DNA of 50,291 nt, from positions 1 to 50,291 of the forward strand of contig JARQPW010000018.1 in NCBI GenBank assembly GCA_029577135.1, given 5' to 3'. This DNA comes from Acidimicrobiales bacterium (lineage in GTDB: Bacteria; Actinomycetota; Acidimicrobiia; Acidimicrobiales; MedAcidi-G1). Within the stretch, counting starts at the first letter, position 1. Each line of letters opens with the position of its first letter. Position numbers and translations under genes: made by a program. The notes beneath the pieces were generated by a model. The model ran no database searches, was not told the origin of the DNA, and saw only the letters and a program-made list of their open reading frames with translations. Positions 26,904-34,281 of the stretch are shown in pieces.

Positions 26904-28211
26904 ATGCCGATCGACTTCGAGGTGGAGCCGGAGTTCCAGGAGAGGCTGGACTGGATCGACGGGTTCGTCCGCGAGGAGGTCGAGCCCCTCGACCTCTACT
27001 TCCGCGGCGAGGTCTCGCCCTTCGACAAGTCCAACGAGACGGCACGGACGCTGATCGCACCCCTGCAGCAGCAGGTCAGGGACCGGGACCTCTGGGCCTG
27101 CCACCTCGGGCCGGAGCTCGGCGGCCACGGCTACGGTCAGGTCAGGTTGGCCCTCATGAACGAGATCCTCGGCCGCTCCCCGTTCGCCCCATCGGTGTTC
27201 GGCTGCCAGGCGCCCGACTCGGGCAACGCCGAGATCCTGGCCCACTACGGGACCGACGAGCAGAAGGCCCACTACCTGCAGCCGCTGCTCGATGGTCAGA
27301 TCTCGTCGACCTATGCCATGACCGAGCCCCAGGGCGGCTCCGACCCCGGCGTGTTCACCTGCCGGGCGCGCCGTGACGGCGGGGAGTGGGTCGTCGACGG
27401 CGAGAAGTGGTTCGCCTCCAACTACCGGTACGCGTCGTTCCTGATCGTCATGGTCATCACCGACCCCGACGTGGCGGTGCACCGGGGCTCCTCGATGATC
27501 CTGGTGCCGGCCGACGCCGACGGCCTCGAGGTGGTGTCCAACGTCGGCATCGGCGGGGAGCCCATCGGCGAGGGCGACCACGCCTACCTGCGGTTCACCG
27601 ACGTCCGGGTGCCCGCCGAGAACCTCCTGGGCGAGGAGGGATCGGGCTTCGCCATCGCCCAGACCCGACTCGGCGGCGGCCGCATCCACCACGGCATGCG
27701 CTCCGTCGGCGTCGCCCAGCGGGCCCTCGACATGATGTGCGAGCGGGTGCTGTCACGCGAGACGAAGGGCTCGCTCCTCGCCGAGAAGCAGTCGATCCGG
27801 CACTGGATCGCCGACTCCTGGATCCAGATCCAGCAGTTCCGGCTCCAGGTCCTGCACTGCGCCTGGCTCATCGACTCGGTCGGCGACTACGCCCGCATCC
27901 GCCAGCACATCGCCGGCGTGAAGGTGGCGACGCCGAAGCTGCTGATCGACGTCGTCTACCGGGCGATGCACGCCCACGGGTCGCTCGGCGTGTCGAACGA
28001 GATGCCCCTGCTGGGCATGTGGACGATGGCCCCGATCATGGGCATCGCCGACGGGCCCACCGAGGTCCACAAGGACACGATCGCCAAGCAGGTGGTCAAG
28101 GGCTACGAGCCGTCACCGGGCCTGTTCCCGACGGCGCACCTCCCCACGAGGATCGAGGAGGCACGTCGCAAGGTCGAGGAGCGGCTCGAGCACGAGGTCG
28201 GCAACCTCTGA
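26904..28211 (+). CDS. Acyl-CoA dehydrogenase
   Basis: This 435-residue ACAD has the flavin/acyl-binding motif TYAMTEPQGGSDPG and a second segment RTRLGGGRIHHGMRS-like (residues after FAIAQ). The C-terminal LGVSNEMPLLGMWTMAPIM segment carries the substrate end. It resembles the ACAD10/11 group seen with APH kinases. AGAGGAG lies about 9 bases before the ATG. The gene is the last of the rightward unit and meets the leftward CoA-transferase gene across a hairpin. Substrate length is not readable; together with the kinase it may act on a hydroxyacyl-CoA. Confidence 0.92.
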   Translation: MPIDFEVEPEFQERLDWIDGFVREEVEPLDLYFRGEVSPFDKSNETARTLIAPLQQQVRDRDLWACHLGPELGGHGYGQVRLALMNEILGRSPFAPSVFGCQAPDSGNAEILAHYGTDEQKAHYLQPLLDGQISSTYAMTEPQGGSDPGVFTCRARRDGGEWVVDGEKWFASNYRYASFLIVMVITDPDVAVHRGSSMILVPADADGLEVVSNVGIGGEPIGEGDHAYLRFTDVRVPAENLLGEEGSGFAIAQTRLGGGRIHHGMRSVGVAQRALDMMCERVLSRETKGSLLAEKQSIRHWIADSWIQIQQFRLQVLHCAWLIDSVGDYARIRQHIAGVKVATPKLLIDVVYRAMHAHGSLGVSNEMPLLGMWTMAPIMGIADGPTEVHKDTIAKQVVKGYEPSPGLFPTAHLPTRIEEARRKVEERLEHEVGNL

Positions 28212-28215
28212 CCGC

Positions 28216-28234
28216 AGCCCCCCGTGTCGGGGCT
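28216..28234 (+). terminator. Bidirectional hairpin between convergent genes
   Basis: AGCCCC pairs with GGGGCT across a 7-base loop in the 22-base gap between two convergent genes, overlapping the leftward gene's stop codon. There is no T run, so strength is uncertain. Confidence 0.45.
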
Positions 28235-29436
28235 CAGATCACTCCTGCCCGGCGGAGTTCGGCCAACTCGGCCCCGTCGAATCCCAACAGTTCGCCGAGC
28301 ACCTCGTCGGTGTGCTCGCCGAGCCGCGGCGCGCCGGTCGGCACCTCGGGCACGGAGCCCGCCAGTCGCGGATACGCCGCCTGCTGGAGGATCCGACCGA
28401 TCACGGGGTCGTCGACATGCTGGAGGTCGCCCCGGGCCAGCACGTGCTCGTCGGCCGAGAGGTCCGCCACGTCGTGGGCGGTCCCGACCGGCACGTCGTG
28501 GGCCACGCAGCGCCGCTCGACCTCGGCGGCGTCGAGGCCGGCGGCCCAGTCGGCGACGATCCCGTTGATCTCGTCGTTGTTGGCGGCCCTTGCGGCGGGG
28601 GTGGCGAAGCGCTCGTCGGCCAGGAGGTCCGGTCGCTCCATCGCCTCGCAGAGTCGCTCGAAGTTGGCCTGGAGGGCCGCAACGATGCAGACGTACCGAC
28701 CGTCGGAACTCCGGTAGTTGTCGAGGGGCGCCGAGTTGTCGAGTCGGTTCCCGGAGCGGTTCCGGACCAGACCGAGGCGGTCGTAGGCGGCCACCGTCCA
28801 CTCGAGGATCCGAAGCGACGACCCGTAGAGGCAGGCGTCGATGACCCCTCCGGTTCCGGTCCCGCGAGCGTCCCGCTCGTAGAGCAGGCCGACGGCGGCC
28901 TGGGCGGCGAAGACCCCCGACAGGTAGTCGGTGATCGTGACCCCGGGTCGCACCGGCGGCCGGTCGGGCTCGCCGGTGAGGTGGAGCAGGCCGCCGAAGG
29001 CCACGCCGTTCCGGTCGAGGCCGGGTCGGGGCGACCGGGGGCCGTCCTGGCCGAAGACGCTGATGCGCACCGTCACGAGTCGATCCGGGAGTCGCGTCGG
29101 GTCGATGCCCCAGCGCTCGAGTGTGCCGGGTCGGAAGTTCTCGCATACCACGTCGGCGTGCCCGGCCAGGTCGCGGAACACCTCCTGTCCACGCGGCGTC
29201 CGCAGGTCGATGGTCACGGACTTCCGGCCGCGTCCCTCGACCGCCCAGTAGAGCGAGTACGGGCCTTCGGGCCCGTCGACGAACGGGCCGAGTTGGCGCA
29301 ACGGGTCGCCCGTCCCGGGCTGCTCGACCTTGACGACCTCGGCACCCTGTTCGCCCAGCAGGCCGGCGCAGAAGGGGGCGGCGATCCGGGTGCCGAGGTC
29401 GAGCACCCGGAGGCCCGCGAGGGGCCGACGAGGCAC
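28234..29436 (-). CDS. CaiB/BaiF-family CoA-transferase
   Basis: This 400-residue family III CoA-transferase starts with LAGLRVLDLGTRIAAPF and has GEQGAEVVKVEQPGTGDPLR (CoA-binding region). The conserved aspartate nucleophile probably lies in GVIDACLYGSS. The length is normal. It starts three bases after the crotonase stop, so both are on one leftward transcript beginning at 30270. It shares family with the gene at 1528 but is clearly not a recent duplicate. It is expected to activate a carboxylic acid with a CoA donor; the substrate is unknown. Confidence 0.9.
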   Translation of the reverse strand: MPRRPLAGLRVLDLGTRIAAPFCAGLLGEQGAEVVKVEQPGTGDPLRQLGPFVDGPEGPYSLYWAVEGRGRKSVTIDLRTPRGQEVFRDLAGHADVVCENFRPGTLERWGIDPTRLPDRLVTVRISVFGQDGPRSPRPGLDRNGVAFGGLLHLTGEPDRPPVRPGVTITDYLSGVFAAQAAVGLLYERDARGTGTGGVIDACLYGSSLRILEWTVAAYDRLGLVRNRSGNRLDNSAPLDNYRSSDGRYVCIVAALQANFERLCEAMERPDLLADERFATPAARAANNDEINGIVADWAAGLDAAEVERRCVAHDVPVGTAHDVADLSADEHVLARGDLQHVDDPVIGRILQQAAYPRLAGSVPEVPTGAPRLGEHTDEVLGELLGFDGAELAELRRAGVI

Positions 29437-29439
29437 GGG

Positions 29440-30270
29440 CTACTCCTCCCGGTGCTCGGCGAAGACCTCGCTCATCGACCCCTTCGCCTTGCGGGCCTCG
29501 AGGGCCTCGAGGGCCGTCGCCGTGTTGTGCATCCAGTGGTGGGCCATGAAGTGGTAGTCCCAGGCGTCGCGCTGGCCCATCAGGTCGAGCGTCTTGTTGA
29601 TGGAGCGCTTGACCACCTGCGCCGTCGCCGGCGGCACCTTGGCGATCCGCTCGGCGAGTTCGTGTGCCTCGGCGAGGAGGCGGTCGGCGGGCACCACCCG
29701 GTTGACCATCCCGAGCTTTTCGGCCTCGTCGGCGCTGAACTTCTCGGCAGCGAGGAGGAACTCCTTGGCCTTGCGCGGGGGCATCTCCCACGGCTCGACG
29801 AGGATCTCGACGGCGGCGCCGGTCATGCGCAGGACCGGGTTCGAGAAGACGGCGTCGTCCGCCGCCACGATCAGGTCACACATGCAGGCCAGCATCAGGC
29901 CGGCCGCCACGCAACTCCCGTTCACGGCGGCGATGGTGGGCTTCGGGAAGTCACGGATGCGCAGGCACCGGTCGAAGTACATGACCTTTTCGTGCTGGAA
30001 CCTGCCCTCCGGCGTGTCGCGCATCCGGCGCCACTCGTCGGGCTCGACGTCTCCGACGAGCGCCTTGAGGTCGTGGCCGGACGAGAAGTGGCGGCCGGCG
30101 CCGGTCAGGACCACCACGCGCACCTCGTCGTCGGCACCGGCGGCGTCGAAGGCGGCGTCGAGGTCGTCGATCAACTGTGTGTCCTGGGCGTTCGCCACCT
30201 CGGGGCGGTCCATCGTCAGGGTGCAGACGTGGCCCTCGACGGCGTAGCGCACGGTTGCGAGGTCGGGCAT
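29440..30270 (-). CDS. Enoyl-CoA hydratase/isomerase family protein
   Basis: This 276-residue crotonase has the oxyanion-hole segments FSSGHDLKAL and NGSCVAAGLML, and the C-terminal RVVPADRLLAEAHELAERIA region. The usual hydratase glutamates are not obvious at the expected places, so it may be an isomerase, hydrolase or other crotonase variant. ATG 30270 has no ribosome site; instead a TAGGGT hexamer lies six bases upstream, suggesting a leaderless transcript. It is followed by the CoA-transferase. Beta-oxidation of a branched or cyclic acid is the likely setting. Confidence 0.9.
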   Translation of the reverse strand: MPDLATVRYAVEGHVCTLTMDRPEVANAQDTQLIDDLDAAFDAAGADDEVRVVVLTGAGRHFSSGHDLKALVGDVEPDEWRRMRDTPEGRFQHEKVMYFDRCLRIRDFPKPTIAAVNGSCVAAGLMLACMCDLIVAADDAVFSNPVLRMTGAAVEILVEPWEMPPRKAKEFLLAAEKFSADEAEKLGMVNRVVPADRLLAEAHELAERIAKVPPATAQVVKRSINKTLDLMGQRDAWDYHFMAHHWMHNTATALEALEARKAKGSMSEVFAEHREE

Positions 30271-30276
30271 GGACCA

Positions 30277-30282
30277 ACCCTA
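30277..30282 (-). promoter_or_regulatory. Candidate -10 element (leaderless crotonase)
   Basis: TAGGGT on the minus strand ends six bases before ATG 30270, with no Shine-Dalgarno sequence. It lies between this gene and the stop of the upstream acyl-CoA dehydrogenase. Confidence 0.35.
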
Positions 30283-30293
30283 CTCAGGCGCTG

Positions 30294-31493
30294 TCATCCG
30301 GTCCGCCCCGGCAGGCGCGGCTCCCGGGGAAGGCCCAGGGTGCGTTCGCCGATGAGGTTGCGCTGGATCTCGCTGGTCCCGGCGAAGATCGTCGCCGCCC
30401 GGTAGTAGAGCCACGACCGCTGCCACCTCCCGTCGCCCGGGTTCCCGTCGGCCCCCCGCCAGAGCGGTGCGGTGTCGCCGAGTACCCGGAGCACGAGGCC
30501 GTGGAGGCGTTGGCTCATCTCGCTCCACGCCAGCTTGGCGGTGGCGGCCACGGGGCCCGGGTCCCGGCCGGCGGCCAGCCGGGACAGCACGCGCTGGTTC
30601 TGGATCCGGAAGAGGCGCACCTCGACGAGGGCCTGGGCCAGGTCGCGGGCGAGCCGCGGATCCTGGATGGCGCCGTTGCGCTCCGCCAGGGCGAACAACT
30701 CCTCGAGCAGTTGCGAGTGCACGACCATTTGGCGTGCGTTGGTGCCACGTTCCACCGAGAGCGTCGACGCCGAGATCCTCCACCCGTCGTGGAGGTCGCC
30801 GACCAGCTGGTCACCGGCGACCGGCACCTCCCCGAGGAACACCTCGTTGAAGTCCGACTCGTCCGTGATCTGGCGCAGCGGGCGCACCTCCACCCCGGGG
30901 GCGTGCAGGTCGACCATGAACATCGAGAGGCCTCGGCTCCCGACCGAGTCGGGGTCGGTCCGCGCCAGGCAGAGCCCCCAGTCGGCGAACTGTGCGTACG
31001 AGGTCCAGACCTTCTGGCCGGTGAGGACCCAGCCGTCGTCGGTCGCCACGGCCCGGGTGGCAATGGCGGCCAGGTCGCTGCCGGCCCCCGGCTCGCTGAA
31101 CAGCTGGCAGCAGAGGTGGTCGGCGGGGAGGATCCCCGGCAGCCAGCGTTGCTGCTGCCCGGGCGTGCCGTGCGCCAGCAGGGTCGGCCCCACCAGGTTC
31201 ACGCCGATGCGCCCGACCAACTCGGGTGCCCGTGCCCGCGCCAGTTCCTCCTGGACCAGGTAATGGTGCATCGGACCGGCACCGCGGCCGCCGAACGCGA
31301 CGGGCCACGTGACCCCGACCAGGCCGGCCCCGGCGAGGCGGCGCTGCCAGTCGCGCAGGAACGCCACCTCCTCGGCCAGGTCCGCGAACAGGGGCGGCAG
31401 GCCGGTGCCGTAGTCCCACGGCAGGTTGTCCCGGAGCCAGTCCCGGCACTCGTCGCGAAACGTTGCCTCCTCGACCGTGAGCGAGAGGTCCAT
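30294..31493 (-). CDS. Acyl-CoA dehydrogenase (FadE-like, large-subunit type)
   Basis: This 399-residue ACAD has MDLSLTVEEATFRDECRDW at the start, WPVAFGGRGAGPMHHY, the flavin segment CQLFSEPGAGSDLA, and the C-terminal FAGTSEIQRNLIGERTLGLP that carries the FAD/ETF-side sequence. It is divergent from the shorter acyl-CoA dehydrogenase at 31561 with 67 bases between. In actinobacterial sterol degradation, such long/short ACAD pairs form alpha2beta2 heterotetramers, and this pair could do the same. A GGGAG precedes the ATG. Confidence 0.92.
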   Translation of the reverse strand: MDLSLTVEEATFRDECRDWLRDNLPWDYGTGLPPLFADLAEEVAFLRDWQRRLAGAGLVGVTWPVAFGGRGAGPMHHYLVQEELARARAPELVGRIGVNLVGPTLLAHGTPGQQQRWLPGILPADHLCCQLFSEPGAGSDLAAIATRAVATDDGWVLTGQKVWTSYAQFADWGLCLARTDPDSVGSRGLSMFMVDLHAPGVEVRPLRQITDESDFNEVFLGEVPVAGDQLVGDLHDGWRISASTLSVERGTNARQMVVHSQLLEELFALAERNGAIQDPRLARDLAQALVEVRLFRIQNQRVLSRLAAGRDPGPVAATAKLAWSEMSQRLHGLVLRVLGDTAPLWRGADGNPGDGRWQRSWLYYRAATIFAGTSEIQRNLIGERTLGLPREPRLPGRTG

Positions 31494-31546
31494 CTCCCGA
31501 GTCTTGCACCGCCTCGGGCGATCAGGAGCCGGCGGGAGGTCGTCGC

Positions 31547-31552
31547 TACAGT
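31547..31552 (+). promoter_or_regulatory. Candidate -10 element (leaderless acyl-CoA dehydrogenase)
   Basis: TACAGT ends eight bases before ATG 31561. No clear -35 hexamer or ribosome site is seen. Confidence 0.4.
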
Positions 31553-31560
31553 GCGACCCG

Positions 31561-32616
31561 ATGGACTTCGACCTCTCCGACGACCAGGTCGCCCTTCAGG
31601 ACGCCGCCCGCGGCCTGCTCGACGGCCGCTGCGACACCAGTCGGGTGCGCGCGACCATGGAGGGCGACGGCTTCGACCGGGATCTCTGGGGGGTCATGGC
31701 CGGACAGGGGTGGCCGGGCATCCTCGTCGAGGCGACCGACGGGGGCCTCGGGCTCGGCGTCGTCGAGGCTGCGGTGCTCCTGGAGCAGACCGGCGGCCAC
31801 CTCGCCCCGGTGCCGTTCCTCCAGCAACTCCTCGCCACGGCCGCACTGGCAGGCACGCAGCACCTCCCCGGACTCGTCGAGGGCTCCCGCCTGGGGACCG
31901 CCGCACGGCGGACGGTCACCCGCAACGCGGACGGCACCGTGAGCGGCCGGCCGGAACCCGTGCTGTACGGCCACGTCGCCGATGTCCTCGTCGTCCCCGT
32001 CGGGGAGGACGGCGGAGCGGAGGAACTCGTCGTCGTGGAACTCACCGGCATCGACCGCATGGCGGAACCCGCCATGGACCTGACTCGGCGCCTTGCATGG
32101 ATCGACCTCGACCACGCACCGGCGACCACGGTCGGCGGCCCCGATGAGGTGGCCCGGCTCCTCGACCTCGGTGCCCTCTTCCACGCCGCCGAGCTCCTGG
32201 GTGGCGCCGCCGCCGTGCTCGGCCTCACCGTCGCCTACGCACGGGACCGCGAACAGTTCGGTCGGCCGATCGGCTCGTTCCAGGCGGTCAAGCACCGCTG
32301 TGCCGACATGCTCGTCGACGTCGAGGGCATGCGCTCCGCCGTCTACCACGCCGCCTGGACACTCGGGGCCGACGACCCCGACGCCCCCATGGCGGCGTCC
32401 ACCGCCAAGGTGTGGTGCAGCGACGCCGGCCTGCGGGTCGCCGAGTCGGCCCTGCAGGTCCACGGCGGGATCGGCTTCACCTGGGAGGCCGACGTGCACC
32501 TGTACCTCAAGCGTGCCCAACTCGACGGCACCGCCTTCGGGAATGCCGGCCAGCACCGCACCCGGCTGGCGGCGATGGCTCGCAGGCGCCTGGCCGAGGG
32601 GCGTCCGCTGCTCTGA
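31561..32616 (+). CDS. Acyl-CoA dehydrogenase, short subunit type
   Basis: This 351-residue ACAD is shorter than usual. The N-terminus MDFDLSDDQVALQDAARGLL and the C-terminal YARDREQFGRPIGSFQAVKH and QVHGGIGFTWE segments are clear. The middle lacks the usual flavin-binding segment (xxTEPxxGSD), as in the beta subunits of heterotetrameric steroid ACADs (FadE29/FadE27-like), where the active site is shared with the longer partner. The partner could be the divergent gene at 30294 or the one at 33103. The start ATG appears leaderless. The gene ends in a palindrome shared with the convergent gene. Confidence 0.9.
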   Translation: MDFDLSDDQVALQDAARGLLDGRCDTSRVRATMEGDGFDRDLWGVMAGQGWPGILVEATDGGLGLGVVEAAVLLEQTGGHLAPVPFLQQLLATAALAGTQHLPGLVEGSRLGTAARRTVTRNADGTVSGRPEPVLYGHVADVLVVPVGEDGGAEELVVVELTGIDRMAEPAMDLTRRLAWIDLDHAPATTVGGPDEVARLLDLGALFHAAELLGGAAAVLGLTVAYARDREQFGRPIGSFQAVKHRCADMLVDVEGMRSAVYHAAWTLGADDPDAPMAASTAKVWCSDAGLRVAESALQVHGGIGFTWEADVHLYLKRAQLDGTAFGNAGQHRTRLAAMARRRLAEGRPLL

Positions 32617-32628
32617 GCCCCGGCTCAG
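32613..32628 (+). terminator. Palindrome spanning both stop codons of convergent genes
   Basis: CTGAGCC and GGCTCAG form a perfect inverted repeat with two central bases. The stem includes the TGA of the rightward gene and the TGA of the leftward gene. It may serve as a bidirectional terminator. Confidence 0.35.
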
Positions 32629-33035
32629 CCCCCGTCGGACCGGTCGGCCGGCTGGTCGCCGACGAACACGATCTCCCGCTCGAGGAAGCGCCACCCCCCG
32701 TCGTCGCCGCAGGCGAGGACGTCGTGGTAGCGGCCGGACGACTGCACGGCCAGGTCCCGACCGATGAAGGCGTAGTCGGTGGTCACCATGGCACGATCGC
32801 CGTCCACCTCGATGAGCGGCTCGCTGATGAGGTGTCGTCCCCGCATCTGGGCGGTCTGGGCCGGCTCGATGAAGCCCCGCAGGGCGTCGCGGCCCACGAG
32901 GTGCAGGCCCATCACCCGGAACTCACAGTCCTCGGTGAACAGCGCCGTCCAGTCGTCGAACCGTCCATCGTCCAGGTATTGGCAGTACCTGGCGAGCGTT
33001 GCCCGGATCGCATCGCCGGGCGCGTCGTGGGGCAT
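32625..33035 (-). CDS. SnoaL/NTF2-like small protein
   Basis: This 136-residue protein has the cone-shaped NTF2-fold signature: an N-terminal ARYCQYLDDGRFDDWTALF helix pair, FTEDCEFRV, then a beta sheet ending EREIVFVGD. The family contains isomerases, dehydratases and ring-dioxygenase small subunits. Members near steroid and aromatic degradation genes often act as ketosteroid isomerase- or dehydratase-like enzymes; the exact role is unknown. TACGGT lies eight bases before the ATG, suggesting a leaderless transcript, divergent from the dehydrogenase at 33103. Confidence 0.85.
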   Translation of the reverse strand: MPHDAPGDAIRATLARYCQYLDDGRFDDWTALFTEDCEFRVMGLHLVGRDALRGFIEPAQTAQMRGRHLISEPLIEVDGDRAMVTTDYAFIGRDLAVQSSGRYHDVLACGDDGGWRFLEREIVFVGDQPADRSDGG

Positions 33036-33043
33036 GGGTGCCG

Positions 33044-33049
33044 ACCGTA
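33044..33049 (-). promoter_or_regulatory. Candidate -10 element (leaderless NTF2-like gene)
   Basis: TACGGT on the minus strand ends eight bases before ATG 33035. The same hexamer stands 7 bases before rmuC, which adds some weight. Confidence 0.35.
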
Positions 33050-33102
33050 GCGGTTGGCCCGACGACCCGGGTCGTCCACCGGGCCTGTGCTACACCTCAG
33101 GT

Positions 33103-34266
33103 GTGGACCTCTCCCTGTCACCCGAGGAGGAGGCGTTCGCCGAGGAGGCGCGTGCCTGGCTGGCGGCCAACGTGCCCGGTCGACCCGACTTCGATTCCCT
33201 CGACGAGAGCGTGGCATGGGGCCGCGGATGGCAGCGTCGCCTGGCGGCCGACCGGTGGGTCGGGATCTCGTGGCCGGCGGCCTACGGCGGACGCGACGCC
33301 ACGCCGGTCCAGGTGGCGTTGTTCAATGCCGAGTATGCGCGGGCGGGCGCCCCACAACCGGTGAACCGTGTGGGGATCAACCTGGCCGGCCCGACCCTGC
33401 TGGCCCACGGCACCGAGGAGCAGCGGGCCAGGTGGCTGCCGCCGATCCTCGACGCCAGCGAGATCTGGTGCCAACTGTTCAGCGAGCCCGACGCAGGGTC
33501 CGACCTGGCAGCACTGCGCACCGTGGCCGAGCGGGTCGACGGCGGTTGGGCCGTGACCGGGCAGAAGGTCTGGACCTCCTACGCCACGGTGGCGCGCTGG
33601 GGCGTCGCACTCGTGCGGACCGATCCCGAGGCACCCCGGCACCGAGGCCTCTCCTACCTGGTCGTCGACCTCTCCGCCGACGGCGTCGAGGTGCGCCCCC
33701 TCCGTCAGATCACCGGCGAGTCCGAGTTCAACGAGGTGTTCCTCGACGGGGTCTTCGTCCCCGACGACCACCTCGTCGGCGGGCTCGGCGACGGCTGGGC
33801 GGTGGCCAACACCACGCTCGCCCACGAACGGGGCGTCAGCTTTCCGTTCAAGGAGCAGGTGGTCCACGAGGTGTACCTCGACGAGCTGTTCCGGGAGGCA
33901 CAAGCGCGTGGCGCCCTCGACGACCCGGTGATCGCCGATGACCTGGTCGACGCCCTGGTCGGGCTACGCCTGCTGCGCGTCCACAACTGGCGCACCCTCA
34001 CCCGCCTGGGGCGGGACGAGGAGCCCGGACCGGAGTCGAGCCTGGTCAAGTTGTCGTGGACGGCGATGACCCAGCGGCTCTCGTCTGCGGCGCTGTCGGT
34101 CCTGGGCGACGAGGCCCCGCTCTGGCCCTCCCCGACCGGTGACGACGCCGTCGGTACCTGGCAACGGCAGTGGTTGTGGAGCCGGGCCGCGGGCATCGCC
34201 GGCGGCACCTCGGAGATCCAGCGAACGATCGTGGCCGAGCGGATGCTCGGCCTCCCGCGCGGCTGA
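33103..34266 (+). CDS. Acyl-CoA dehydrogenase
   Basis: This 387-residue ACAD has DLSLSPEEEAFAEEARAWL at the start, WPAAYGGRDATPVQ, the flavin/acyl segment CQLFSEPDAGSDLA, VWTSYATVARWG and the C-terminal GGTSEIQRTIVAERMLGLP. It is closely similar in layout to the dehydrogenase at 30294, so they are probably paralogues. GTG 33103 is chosen because the ACAD N-terminus begins there; TACACC lies six bases upstream, again suggesting a leaderless start. A rightward single gene, facing the ligase across a short hairpin. Confidence 0.92.
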   Translation: MDLSLSPEEEAFAEEARAWLAANVPGRPDFDSLDESVAWGRGWQRRLAADRWVGISWPAAYGGRDATPVQVALFNAEYARAGAPQPVNRVGINLAGPTLLAHGTEEQRARWLPPILDASEIWCQLFSEPDAGSDLAALRTVAERVDGGWAVTGQKVWTSYATVARWGVALVRTDPEAPRHRGLSYLVVDLSADGVEVRPLRQITGESEFNEVFLDGVFVPDDHLVGGLGDGWAVANTTLAHERGVSFPFKEQVVHEVYLDELFREAQARGALDDPVIADDLVDALVGLRLLRVHNWRTLTRLGRDEEPGPESSLVKLSWTAMTQRLSSAALSVLGDEAPLWPSPTGDDAVGTWQRQWLWSRAAGIAGGTSEIQRTIVAERMLGLPRG

Positions 34267-34280
34267 CCGGCGGCTGCCGG
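34267..34280 (+). terminator. Short hairpin between convergent genes
   Basis: CCGGC pairs with GCCGG around the loop GGCT in the 15-base gap between the dehydrogenase and ligase stops. The stem is short and there is no T run. Confidence 0.35.
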
Positions 34281-34281
34281 G

